Shown piece by piece: positions 42,001 to 49,137 of a DNA stretch of 64,000 nt; position 1 is the stretch's first letter; each line of letters begins with the position of its first letter. Source of the DNA: Nostoc sp. S4 (GTDB taxonomy: Bacteria > Cyanobacteriota > Cyanobacteriia > Cyanobacteriales > Nostocaceae); assembly GCA_029379225.1 (NCBI GenBank), contig JAQYWR010000007.1:1-64000 (forward strand). The letters run 5' to 3'. Position numbers and translations under genes: made by a program. Below the pieces are notes generated by a model. The model worked only from the letters and a program-made list of their open reading frames with translations, was not told the origin of the DNA and ran no database searches.

Positions 42001-42553
42001 TAGAGCCAGAAGTGTACTGGAGAAAAGCTAAGGTGTCGGCATTCACTTCTGGTTTTTGCCAATTTGATGCCAATTGACTGTTAACATTATCAGTACCCAA
42101 CCATTCCAGAGATGCTAATTCTGGACTTTCAGCCAACCGACCTTGCAAGTTAGTCAACACTGAGGTTGTGGTGAGTGCTACCTTTGCATTCGCATCTGAA
42201 ACGATCGCTTGCAACCTTGACAGATTCTGATTGCGCCGTGGCGGATAAGCCGGAACAGCCACCGTTTGAGAATACAAACATCCAAAGAAGGCGGCAATAA
42301 ATTCTAGTCCTGGTGGGTAGAGCAACAAAGCACGAGAACCTGCAACTCCCAAGGATTGTAATTGTACTGCGATCGCTCTTGCCTGCCGATCTAATTCTTC
42401 ATAAGTCAGGCTTGCTTTTTCTATTTCTCCATCCTCTAGAAAGGTAAAAGCTACTTTGCTTGGTTGAACAACAGCTCTATAGCGCAGAAGATTTACGAGA
42501 GTGGTGATGTCTTGAGAAAATTCTAAATTCAAGTGATGAGATGTAATAATCAT
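36092..42553 (-). CDS. NRPS: FAAL-ACP-LLM-C-A(Gly)-PCP
   Basis: A 2153-aa megasynthase. The fatty acyl-AMP ligase occupies about residues 1-590 (YTSGSTGTPKG, 'SGGPNFAYDLC'). A carrier follows (Ser641 in GIDSLQ). The embedded luciferase-like flavin monooxygenase domain spans about 716-1050 ('GLQFSLFYFSSDEAEF', 'AVWIPERHFHAFGG'). The condensation domain (about 1075-1510) has HHIVRDG at 1199-1205. The adenylation domain (about 1530-2020) reads, by alignment to GrsA positions, D-I-L-Q-L-G-V-I-W-K, one change from the classic glycine code. The C-terminal carrier has DLGGHSLL. So a free fatty acid is activated, loaded, probably oxidised, and joined to glycine. The Arg/Gln-rich last 40 residues may dock to the PKS. 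Confidence 0.95.
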   Translation of the reverse strand: MIITSHHLNLEFSQDITTLVNLLRYRAVVQPSKVAFTFLEDGEIEKASLTYEELDRQARAIAVQLQSLGVAGSRALLLYPPGLEFIAAFFGCLYSQTVAVPAYPPRRNQNLSRLQAIVSDANAKVALTTTSVLTNLQGRLAESPELASLEWLGTDNVNSQLASNWQKPEVNADTLAFLQYTSGSTGTPKGVMLTHGNLLHNEEMIRRSFQHTEESLVVGWLPLFHDMGLIGNVLQPLYLGVPSILMSPVEFLQQPLRWLKAISRYKATTSGGPNFAYDLCVHKITPEQLQGLDLSSWSLAFNGAEYIRAETLDRFAATFATCGFRREAFYPCYGMAETTLFVSGGGKKSPPIVSQVEAVALEQNRVVETNGEEGNAKKIVGCGHAWLDEKIVIANPESLRECSFGEVGEIWVSGANVAQGYWNQPAQTEKTFNAFLTDSGKGPFLRTGDLGFIQDGELFVTGRLKDVIIIRGRNHYPQDIELTVEQSHPALNPGCGAAFAVEINGEERLVVVQEIERSSLRKFDVNQVTADIRRAVAQQHELQVYGVVLLKTGSLPKTSSGKIQRHACRSGFIAGNLAVVGSSILDNSIEDTNTTSEISSISAPIPSSLELRLRDQIAQILRIAASGLQLEQPLHTLGIDSLQAIAIKNEIETNFGLVLPIEVFLEDISISELAARIRQHRLTSQSVCTEQAALQIQTNLRVQESSARPHNPVVEEGLQFSLFYFSSDEAEFTDNKYKLLITGAKFADQNNFTAVWIPERHFHAFGGLYPNPSVLAAALAMITERVRIRAGSVVLPLQNPIRVAEEWSVVDNLSQGRVDLAFARGWNPNDFVLSPDTYANSTEVLYSSIEKVQTLWRGKSISLPNGLGKETEIKIYPLPKQQELPIWLTCSGSKERFIEAGASGLNILTALLFQSIEELAEKIALYRESRAAHGHDPNTGRVTLMLHTFISDDINDVRQKVKEPFIEYLKTSVNLWRQGAKSLDDLNEQQRSDLLAYAFERYFQTSALFGTPETCLKMVKHLEEIGVNEIASLIDFGIDGDSVINGLHSLKKLKELVNQVEIPEPATSKIFPLSRNQQALWFLYKLAPSSPAYNTALTIRLCGSLDKQAWQNALQKLIERHPILQATFTEHESESVQEIRLSQEIPWTEIDARDWTEERLKQEVIAAYQLPFDLERDSVLRASLFTRSQQEHVFLLVIHHIVRDGWSVLILFDELQKLYSAAKAGTKASLPPIKYHYSDYVQWQTQMLAGADGERLWHYWQQKLSGHLPVLELPSDRPRPPVQTYRGASHVFELTQEMTVRLKVMAKAEKATLFTLLLATFQVLLHRYTGAEDILVGSPFAGRQHKFARTVGHFVNSIVLRANLAGNPTFKAFLAQIRQTVLEAIAHQDYPFPLLVERLQPNRDLSHTPLFQVNFVFLQQLERFGNLEFFLPEETEVEINCDDLRLKPFVIPQEEGQFDLTLEVVETSKSLFAAFKYNTDLFDASTIERLAGHFQTMLEGILAQPEQLISQLPLLSKTEQQQLLVECNHTQTEYPQKCIHQLFEEQVEQTPDAVAVVFDSQQLTYRQLNERANQLANYLQTLGVKPEVLVGICVERSLEMVVGLLGILKAGGAYVPLDPDYPDERLSFMLSDAQVSVLLTQQHLVAGLPKHEAVVCLDSDWHHIAQQSQKNAIAEVTSHNLAYTIYTSGSTGKPKGVQILHSAVVNFLCSMRQQPGMTADDVLLGVTTFTFDIAALEIFLPIIVGACLVMAKREVTIDGKQLLDLLVNSGATVMQATPATWQLLLEAGWQDSHKLKILCGGEALPGKLANQLQARSTSLWNVYGPTETTIWSLISQVESEEELISIGHPIANTEVYILDRHLQPVPIGVPGELHIGGAGLARGYLNRPELTQDKFIRNPFSDEEDARLYKTGDLVRYLSDYSIEYLGRIDFLVKIRGFRIELGEIEAVLSQDPAVLQTVVIAREDVPGDRRLVAYIVPQELAPTTTELRRVLKEKLPDYMVPSAFVMLEALPLTPNGKVDRRALPAPQSLRPEIAVNYEMPQTETEILIAAIWEEILQLEKVGINDNFFDLGGHSLLMVQIHRKLQKIFSQELPMVEMFKYPTIHSLAKRLTQSFNEKSVSLPSYEKSHNRHIRRTSMNQQRQLRSQNRLFSK

Positions 42554-42702
42554 GCGCGATTTCTCTAAAAATTAAATACAAGGTAACTGTGGATTCTCCA
42601 TTTCAGGAATTAGTCCAAATAAGACTTAGGTAAATGAGATTACTACTAGTACCAAATCAAGTTAACTTTGACAGCGAACATTTATCATTCCTCAGCTTAT
42701 TC

Positions 42703-43200
42703 TCATTCCCAGGCTGTTAACACCCGTTCCAGAGAATTAATACTCTCAAATTGTTGAGATGTAATCTCTTTTTTAGTAATCTCAACAGCTTTTGCGGTCA
42801 AAATAAACTGAGATTTATTTCTCACAATAGTAGGAACAAAGATAGCTGGATCGTTCATTTCCCAGATATTAATCGGTATCCAAGGAGGCATTATCGATTT
42901 CTCCTCTTGAAGTACTTGAAAGATTGGAGAATTTTGCATAGTCTGGTAGAGATGATTAACCTCAATGGCAGTTTCTTGAAATTTAAAAATTTCGTTTTCA
43001 ATCCTATTAGCTAGAGTATTGATATTATTAGCCAATGTTGCTAATTCATGGATACCTGCACTTAACTGATGCTGCATAATCTCTTGCTTTTTCTGACGTA
43101 ATTCTAATAAGGTACTTTCAACTTTTGCTACCTCGTCTTGTAATTGCACCAAAGCAGGAATAACATTTTCAGGAATAGATGAGTTTGTGCATTGAGACAT
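42703..43200 (-). CDS. Unknown coiled-coil protein in the biosynthetic locus
   Basis: A 165-aa protein of a family I do not recognise. Residues about 10-95 are predicted helical with heptad character ('LVQLQDEVAKVESTLLELRQKKQEI', 'ANNINTLANRIENEIFKF'). The C-terminal part is more mixed ('PPWIPINIWEMNDPAIFVPTIV'). There is no signal peptide or membrane segment. It lies between carbamoyltransferase and NRPS genes on the same strand (132 and 149 bp gaps), so it probably belongs to the pathway. It could be a scaffold, docking or regulatory protein. This is inferred from position only. Confidence 0.7.
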   Translation of the reverse strand: MSQCTNSSIPENVIPALVQLQDEVAKVESTLLELRQKKQEIMQHQLSAGIHELATLANNINTLANRIENEIFKFQETAIEVNHLYQTMQNSPIFQVLQEEKSIMPPWIPINIWEMNDPAIFVPTIVRNKSQFILTAKAVEITKKEITSQQFESINSLERVLTAWE

Positions 43201-43332
43201 AGTTTTTCTAATTTTGACAAAAGTGAATAGTTTGGTTCTACAAAATTCAAAGGACGAAAAATATCAAGGTAAGCAGAACCAAACTTCTCATATCACTCGA
43301 TACATCCACTTTAGATTCGTACAGTGCGTAAG

Positions 43333-45075
43333 TTACTTCTCAATCAGATAGTCTTCGATGACCAGTGCATCAAGACCAGTTGTATAGAATACGCTAATAG
43401 CATCCTCAACGGTGTGGATAATTGGTTTACCCATCACATTAAGGCTGGTATTGAGAATAATTGGAACAGCTGTGATTTCGTAGAAGGCTTCAATCAGGTC
43501 GTAATATTTTTCGTTCCATTCCCGCTTGACTGTTTGCAAACGCCCAGTGTCGTTGACGTGAACTACCGCTGGTACCTGTTCTCTAACTTCTGGCAGCCAG
43601 GAGAGGGTGCGCTCCATGTAAGGTGATTCCTGGTAGTTCTGGAAGTATTTGTGTCCAAATTCATGCAAGATAGATGGAGCAAAAGGTCGGTATTCTTCAC
43701 GAAATTTGACCCGCTTGTTGATTTCCTCTTTCATATTTGGAGAGCGAGGATCTGCGAGGATGGAGCGATTGCCTAGTGCGCGCGGGCCAAACTCGGCGCG
43801 TCCTTGCACCCATGCCAATAACTTACCCTGAGATAGCAACTGTGCTGCCTCTAAGTGTACTGTGCCTGGTAGGTGGCGAACTCGCTCAATCTTACCAAAC
43901 TGAAGTAGATTGTGCAGCGACTTCTCATTGATAGTGGAGCCAAGGTAGGGTGATTGAAGACTTGGCTGGTGTGGTTCGTTGGGACGATCCTCATAATAGG
44001 CTAGTAACGCTGTCCCAATTGCATTACCGTCGTCTGCTGGTGCAGAGGGAACGTGCAAGGCTTTGAAGGGAACTTTTTCTAGAAGCTTACCGTTGAATGC
44101 TGAGTTTAAGGCACATCCTCCACCTAAAACCAAATTGTCGGAAATTCCCAACTTATAGAAGTTATTGAGAAGTTCCTCCATCACATCACAAAATACCTTT
44201 TGTCCGCTAGCGGCTAAGTCTACTGCTTCCCAATAAGAGGCGCTAGCAGGTATTGCTCTACGCTTGAGGTCTTGGAATATGCTAGCCATCTGATGCGGAG
44301 GAGCAAATTTCAGACTGTAGTCCTTAACTTCAATCATCGAGCGAATTAAGGCGTACAGTTCGGGATCGACTTTGCCGTAAGGCGCTAAGCCCATCACTTT
44401 CCACTCCTCACCCTTGCGCCAATCAAAACCGCAAAGTTCAGTAATTTGGGCGTATAAAACTCCCAAACTACCAGTACCTGTGGATTCCTGCACAAGCTTT
44501 AACTGCCCGTTTGTGTAGCTGTAGCAGCTGACTGAGCCTTTCTCACCTTCGCCATCTACAATGATGCAGGCAGCATCGGTGAAAGGACTGCTATAGCAAG
44601 CAGTGGCTGCATGAGTCAGGTGGTGTTGGTATCGTTTGAAGATGATGCGATCGTTGTTGAATCGAGAGCGCATTTGAAAGGCTAAATTTCTACCTGTCTT
44701 CAGTAGCGCTGTAAACTGGAGAGTAGCCAACCAATCGAAGTTTTGCTGATGGGGCAACAGCTGTTTCCAGGATGGTTGCATAATCCTTTTAGTACCTTCT
44801 ATACCCAAATAGAAGTAGAAGTACAGTTGATGTAAATAAACCTGCCAAGTATTAAAGCTCCAAGTCGTGGACACTACAAACTCTGCCTTGGGGTCGCAGT
44901 AAGTTTCAATCAGTTGTACAATTTGATTGAAGTTATCCGGTTGAACATCCCAGGCTCTTTTGTTCTGTAGGTAACGTTCTAACGCTTCTGCAAATACCAC
45001 TTGACCTGTCGAATCAACGATGGCGATCGCTGGATCGTGACAGGTATTTGCTAAACCTATATAATAGCGATTCAT
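43333..45075 (-). CDS. O-carbamoyltransferase (NodU/TobZ family)
   Basis: A 580-aa enzyme of the usual length for NodU/CmcH-type carbamoyltransferases, which transfer carbamoyl from carbamoyl phosphate through carbamoyl-adenylate onto a hydroxyl. The Kae1-like N-terminal part starts 'YYIGLANTCHDPAIAIVD' and has the metal-binding 'HHLTHAATACYSSPF' (about residues 150-164) and 'GGGCALNSAFNGKL' (about 330-343). The YrdC-like C-terminal part has 'EFGPRALGNRSILADPR' (about 430-446). AGGAAG lies 8 nt upstream of the ATG. As first gene of the locus it probably decorates an alcohol on the product; the acceptor is unknown. Confidence 0.93.
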   Translation of the reverse strand: MNRYYIGLANTCHDPAIAIVDSTGQVVFAEALERYLQNKRAWDVQPDNFNQIVQLIETYCDPKAEFVVSTTWSFNTWQVYLHQLYFYFYLGIEGTKRIMQPSWKQLLPHQQNFDWLATLQFTALLKTGRNLAFQMRSRFNNDRIIFKRYQHHLTHAATACYSSPFTDAACIIVDGEGEKGSVSCYSYTNGQLKLVQESTGTGSLGVLYAQITELCGFDWRKGEEWKVMGLAPYGKVDPELYALIRSMIEVKDYSLKFAPPHQMASIFQDLKRRAIPASASYWEAVDLAASGQKVFCDVMEELLNNFYKLGISDNLVLGGGCALNSAFNGKLLEKVPFKALHVPSAPADDGNAIGTALLAYYEDRPNEPHQPSLQSPYLGSTINEKSLHNLLQFGKIERVRHLPGTVHLEAAQLLSQGKLLAWVQGRAEFGPRALGNRSILADPRSPNMKEEINKRVKFREEYRPFAPSILHEFGHKYFQNYQESPYMERTLSWLPEVREQVPAVVHVNDTGRLQTVKREWNEKYYDLIEAFYEITAVPIILNTSLNVMGKPIIHTVEDAISVFYTTGLDALVIEDYLIEK

Positions 45076-45678
45076 ACATTACTTCCTGAATTTACAAATC
45101 AATATTTTTTACCTTTAATTAGGTAAAAACTTGAGATAGATGTTTTATCTCATTTATTAGAGATAAGTTTGATGAAATAACAACATATACTACAACCCTA
45201 CACTTTAGTACTTCTAATGTTGAAATAACTGTTATGTAGTCATTACAAAATAGAAAGTTTGAATGTTTGGTAAAGTATTTATGTAATTAAGTTTCTGATT
45301 AAATTCTGAATAGTGCAATGGGGAAAAATCAGGTGTTTTTGGGCTGAAGTAGCTAGCTTTAAAAGCCTATAAAGATGAAAATATTCGCTAAAATCAGGGG
45401 CAGAGGAGCAGATTTAAGAGGCTGTATTGTTGCTAGAGTACGAAAAAATACGGATTTATGTTTATTATCTGACTACAAAATAAAATAAAAGTAGGAAAAA
45501 ATAGGTAGCGAAGAAAAATTACCAGAGATAGGTAGTACAGTACAGCGTCAATCAACAATATTAATAATCAACACAAAGCTCGTATTACAGACTTTTGCGC
45601 CTTCTGCCTTCTGCCTGCGGAATTCCGTCATCTTACTTTAGGATATTGTTAGAAGTTATTTTTGCTTCCTCAACATCC
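45076..45678. other. Divergent upstream region of the biosynthetic locus
   Basis: This 603-bp non-coding region lies between the carbamoyltransferase (left) and the vMAP-like gene (right). It must hold the promoter of the biosynthetic locus. It contains alternating GAGATA/TATCTC words at 45127-45170 (listed separately) and a GGCAG-type word near 45600. No gene is seen. Confidence 0.6.
45127..45170. promoter_or_regulatory. Alternating GAGATA/TATCTC inverted repeats, possible operator
   Basis: TTATCTC (45145-45151) and GAGATAA (45160-45166) form a perfect 7-bp inverted repeat with 8 nt between. A third half-site GAGATA (45133-45138) lies just to the left, and AAACTT/AAGTTT flank the set. It sits 50-95 bp upstream of the carbamoyltransferase start, where an operator or 5'-UTR structure would be expected. 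No known regulator motif is assigned. Confidence 0.4.
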
Positions 45679-47031
45679 ATGAACTCAACATCAGCCTTTA
45701 CCTGGAAAAAAGCTAGACAAGTTGCCGAGCAAATTGTCTTCAAAAATTTTGGAGAACATCCCAAAGATATTGAAATAGATGTGCTTCTAGGCTCGTGGGA
45801 CGGTCTGACCTATGAAAAGATGGCAGAGCAGTATCATCTCTCTGTAAACTACCTGAGAGGAGATGTTGGCCCTCAACTCTGGCAAAAGCTTTCCGAAGCA
45901 CTAGGGGAAGAGGTAACAAAGAGTAATTTTAAAAGAGCGCTGGAAAGAGCCTGGAAAAAGCAACAATATCCACCAATAGATCGCAATGTCCAGCTAAAAT
46001 CCTCGTTGGCGGAACTATCATTTCCAGAAGGCTCAGTTCCTCTAGATTCTCCTTTTTATGTGGAGCGAGATGGCATAGAGTCTATTTGTTACGAGACAGT
46101 TGTCAAACCTGCCTCTCTAATTCGGATTAAAGCGCCGAAGCTGATGGGCAAAACTTCATTGATGACCAGGATTTTGGCTCATGCTGAATCCCAGAATTAT
46201 CAAACGGTATATTTAGATTTAAATAGTGTAGAGCGTGCGATTTTAACAAATTTGGATAAGTTCGTGCGCTGGTTGTGTTTAATGGTTGGTCGGAAATTAA
46301 AGTTAGAAAATCGATTAAAAGATTATTGGGATACGGAAATTTTAGGTAGCAATGATAACTGCACGGTGTACTTTGAGGAATATTTATTACCAGCAATAGA
46401 TTGTCCTTTAGTTTTAGGATTAGACGGAGTAGATAGGATTTTTCCCTATAATCAAGTGATTGAAGACCTTTTAGGAATGCTGCGAAGCTGGCATGAAAAG
46501 GGGAAAATTTTTGAGCAATGGAAACAACTAAGGATAGTAATGGCACATTCTACCGAAGTTTATATTCCTTTAGATATTAATCAATCTCCCTTTAATGCAG
46601 GACTACCAGTAGCGTTGTTGGAATTTGACGACAAGCAAGTGATAGATTTGGCCCGCCTTTATAGAATGAATTGGGATGATATTCAGGTAAAGGAATTAAT
46701 GAACATAGTAGGAGGACATCCTTATCTGGTGCGGTTAGCAATGTATGAAGTTTACACTCAAAAGACAACGCTAAAGCAGCTATTGAAAGATGCTTCAACA
46801 GAAGCAGGAATTTATAGCAACCATTTGCGGCGGTACTTGGAGACGATGCACTTGGAAGAGACTCAAGGTTTAAAGGAAGCGTTAACAAAGGTGGTCATCT
46901 CACCCGAACCTGTGGAATTAGATTCAATGCAGATTTATAAGTTGCACAGTATGGGATTAGTGCAGCAACAGGATAACAAAGTTGTACCCAGATGCAATTT
47001 ATATCGTGAGTATTTTAAGAGGGTATTGTAA
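45679..47031 (+). CDS. vMAP-type HTH plus AAA-like ATPase domain protein
   Basis: A 450-aa soluble protein. Residues about 1-90 match the helical N-terminal domain that heads many cyanobacterial vWA-MoxR-associated and AAA proteins ('AFTWKKARQVAEQIVFKNFG', 'LLGSWDGLTYEKMAEQYHLS'). The rest is an AAA-like domain (PF14516 type): 'FYVERDGIESICYETVVKPASLIRI', P-loop-like 'KLMGKTSLMTRIL' (about residues 150-162) and Walker B-like 'PLVLGLDGVDRIF'. The second acidic residue usual after Asp is replaced (LDGVD). I use the ATG at 45679; the frame extends upstream only through repeat-like codons. The role is unknown but it is probably signalling or conflict-type regulation. It diverges from the biosynthetic locus. 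Confidence 0.8.
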   Translation: MNSTSAFTWKKARQVAEQIVFKNFGEHPKDIEIDVLLGSWDGLTYEKMAEQYHLSVNYLRGDVGPQLWQKLSEALGEEVTKSNFKRALERAWKKQQYPPIDRNVQLKSSLAELSFPEGSVPLDSPFYVERDGIESICYETVVKPASLIRIKAPKLMGKTSLMTRILAHAESQNYQTVYLDLNSVERAILTNLDKFVRWLCLMVGRKLKLENRLKDYWDTEILGSNDNCTVYFEEYLLPAIDCPLVLGLDGVDRIFPYNQVIEDLLGMLRSWHEKGKIFEQWKQLRIVMAHSTEVYIPLDINQSPFNAGLPVALLEFDDKQVIDLARLYRMNWDDIQVKELMNIVGGHPYLVRLAMYEVYTQKTTLKQLLKDASTEAGIYSNHLRRYLETMHLEETQGLKEALTKVVISPEPVELDSMQIYKLHSMGLVQQQDNKVVPRCNLYREYFKRVL

Positions 47032-47731
47032 CTCACCTTTCGCATAATCGTTTTTGATATCATGTCCGCCTAATTAGTTATAATTCCTCCATCTGTGCAA
47101 AAACCGGAAAACTCTTTCCCCTCCTGCTCCCTGCTCCCTTGCAGTCTTAATGATAAGTCTTTCACCGAACACGATATGACTGAGTAAGTAGGTGGGTAGG
47201 AAAATTTATCGTTGAGGTAAGGCAGGAGGCAAAGGGCAGTTCTTGTTGGAGGAAAGAGAGTTTTAGTCTAGTTAATCTTTCTTCACATGGTTTGGTTTTA
47301 TTGTGCCGACTTACTTATTTAATTGCATTAATTTGCACCAAAAACTTTGCGCGTATTGCTAATAGAAAAATTAAAGATATCAGGATAAGTGCTTATGCAG
47401 GACGTTGCCGATCGCATTTAGCATTGAATAATAGGTGGAAAGCTAGACATGATGCTTTGATGGCAGGTTTGAAAGCAAAAAAACTCGCTTTTAATAGAAT
47501 AGAAACCCTTACCTTAACAGCTATTCCAGTGACTTGTTAGCAATGATAATGCTTTTTAGAAGTATTTCTCAAAATTCCTATAAAACATCGGTTTTAATAC
47601 AAACAATTATCATAAGAGTTTTTCCTATGCCCCAACAAATGTCAAAAGTCAGGGCGTAAACATTACCGGATCGTTTTGTCCACTACCAAATTTAAAGTTC
47701 AGTTTTTAGTAATTAGGCGATCGCAGATTCT
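47032..47731. other. Intergenic region with repeats, no confident gene
   Basis: The 700 bp hold GGCAGGAGGC-type words (47220-47240) and an open frame of 82 codons at 47292-47540 whose C-terminal half is basic (NNRWKARHDALMAGLKAKK). It has no Shine-Dalgarno sequence or recognised motif and is treated as unsupported. Confidence 0.5.
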
Positions 47732-48739
47732 TCAGACATAACTTTGCACCTCTTGATTATAAAGTGCCAAACTTTGTAGTTTTTTTTGTAGGTCTAACGA
47801 GCAGGGATTGAGTGCTAGAGTGCCTAAATTAAGTTCATCTTGAAATCGTTTGATTTTATCACGACAGGTAGCGACATCACCAATAATTGAGTTTTCCAAC
47901 AAAGAATTTTCATCAAAAGAGCTTTTTTGCCCACTAATTGGCGTCAAATGTTGACTGTGATTCTCGTATTTTTGAACTTTATTTTTAAAAGCTTTCATTC
48001 TCTGGTTAAAAGTGCGAAGAAAAGGCAATGCTTCACTTACTGCTTCATCATAAGTGCGAGCAACAAAAAAGAACCGTGCTAGCATCAGTCGATCGGAACC
48101 GCTGGAATTAATAGCACGATATTTCGTAACATTTCTTTTGAGAGTATCTAGAGAAAACTGCGTTCCTCCCATTAACCCAAGAGAATTAAGAGCGCTAAAC
48201 TTAAGCGCGTCATCATCGCTGGTTGCTACATATACTGAAATTGGTTTCTGCAAAGGTTTTGGATAAATAGTTACCCCTTCGCACTGATAATATTTACCGT
48301 TAAATGACACGTCAGTGTGATATAGCAGTTTATGAATCAGTGCCATTGCTTCTAGAGTTTGAGAGCGAGATTCACTCATGGAAGTACCAAAATGTTTGTT
48401 TTGTTCCGGGAACGGCCCACCCTTAGCAATTCCAATGGAAAGTCGCCCGTTGCAGAGATTATCGAGTGTAGCAATGCTTTCAGCAATAGTGATTGGATTG
48501 TGAAATGCCAGTAATAATGCTGCTGAACCTAATCGAATTTTGTTAGTTACACCTGCTAAGTGTGCCATTAAAATTAAAGTTGATGGACTGACACTGAAAT
48601 CATTAAAATGATGCTCTGTCACCCAAGCTTCTTCAAAATCCAAGCTTTCTGCATGTCTTACCAATGCGACTTGCTCAAACATGGTACGACGAGCATTTTG
48701 ATGATGATTTTCGTAATTACAAAAAAGTCCGGTTTTCAT
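47732..48739 (-). CDS. Stand-alone luciferase-like flavin monooxygenase
   Basis: A 335-aa TIM-barrel oxidoreductase of the bacterial luciferase/F420-FMN superfamily. Landmarks are 'TGLFCNYENHHQ' (start), 'LDFEEAWVTEHHFNDFSVSPSTLIL' (about residues 33-57), 'LGSAALLLAFHNPITIAE' (about 72-89) and 'NGRLSIGIAKGGPF' (about 96-109). It likely uses reduced FMN and O2 to oxidise an aldehyde or aliphatic chain; the substrate is unknown. It lies 178 bp after the molbindin gene on the same strand, and about 2.7 kb from the locus whose NRPS carries a related embedded domain. Confidence 0.85.
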   Translation of the reverse strand: MKTGLFCNYENHHQNARRTMFEQVALVRHAESLDFEEAWVTEHHFNDFSVSPSTLILMAHLAGVTNKIRLGSAALLLAFHNPITIAESIATLDNLCNGRLSIGIAKGGPFPEQNKHFGTSMSESRSQTLEAMALIHKLLYHTDVSFNGKYYQCEGVTIYPKPLQKPISVYVATSDDDALKFSALNSLGLMGGTQFSLDTLKRNVTKYRAINSSGSDRLMLARFFFVARTYDEAVSEALPFLRTFNQRMKAFKNKVQKYENHSQHLTPISGQKSSFDENSLLENSIIGDVATCRDKIKRFQDELNLGTLALNPCSLDLQKKLQSLALYNQEVQSYV

Positions 48740-48917
48740 AACAAGTGTTCTTATTCTTGTATTGCAAGCTGTTGCAGTTTTAAGTATAAGTAGGTAGATA
48801 TCTGTTGAATTTGAGAGATGAGAACGTATAAAAAATGTGTTGCATTAACTCAATATTTTGCTGTCTTAGAAATATTAAGTTAATGCGATACAAATATTCA
48901 ATTATTAATGCTTGGCT

Positions 48918-49124
48918 TTATACAGCAATTATCACATCTGATGCTTTGATAATTGCTTGTGCTTGTTTTCCTGGCTGAAGCTGAAGATTATCTACAGAGC
49001 CATTAGTGATGATTGCAGTTATCTCTATACCTGGTGAGATTTCTAATATTACCTCACTATTAATTGCTCCAGTATGAACTGCCTTAATAGTTCCTTTGAA
49101 TGTATTACGAGCGCTAATTTCCAT
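48918..49124 (-). CDS. Molbindin (Mop/TOBE domain), molybdate-binding
   Basis: A 68-aa single TOBE/Mop domain: 'MEISARNTFKGTIKAVHTGAINSEVILEI...ITAIITNGSVDNLQLQPGKQAQAIIKASDVIIAV'-like pattern, shown here in parts, with the family opening S-A-R-N-x-F-K-G and the ending KASDVI(I/L). Such proteins assemble as hexamers that store or buffer molybdate or tungstate in the cytosol. A strong AAGGAG lies 9-10 nt upstream. The start is only 13 bp after the truncated hsdR stop, and that stop overlaps the Shine-Dalgarno sequence (TAAGGAG). It links this stretch to the molybdenum-related nif genes upstream. Confidence 0.92.
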   Translation of the reverse strand: MEISARNTFKGTIKAVHTGAINSEVILEISPGIEITAIITNGSVDNLQLQPGKQAQAIIKASDVIIAV

Positions 49125-49137
49125 ATTCTGGTACTCC

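Noticed and set aside
47292..47540. 82-codon plus-strand frame with a basic C-terminus
   Set aside because: There is no Shine-Dalgarno sequence, no recognised domain and repeats around it. A transposase fragment was considered but no transposase motif is visible.
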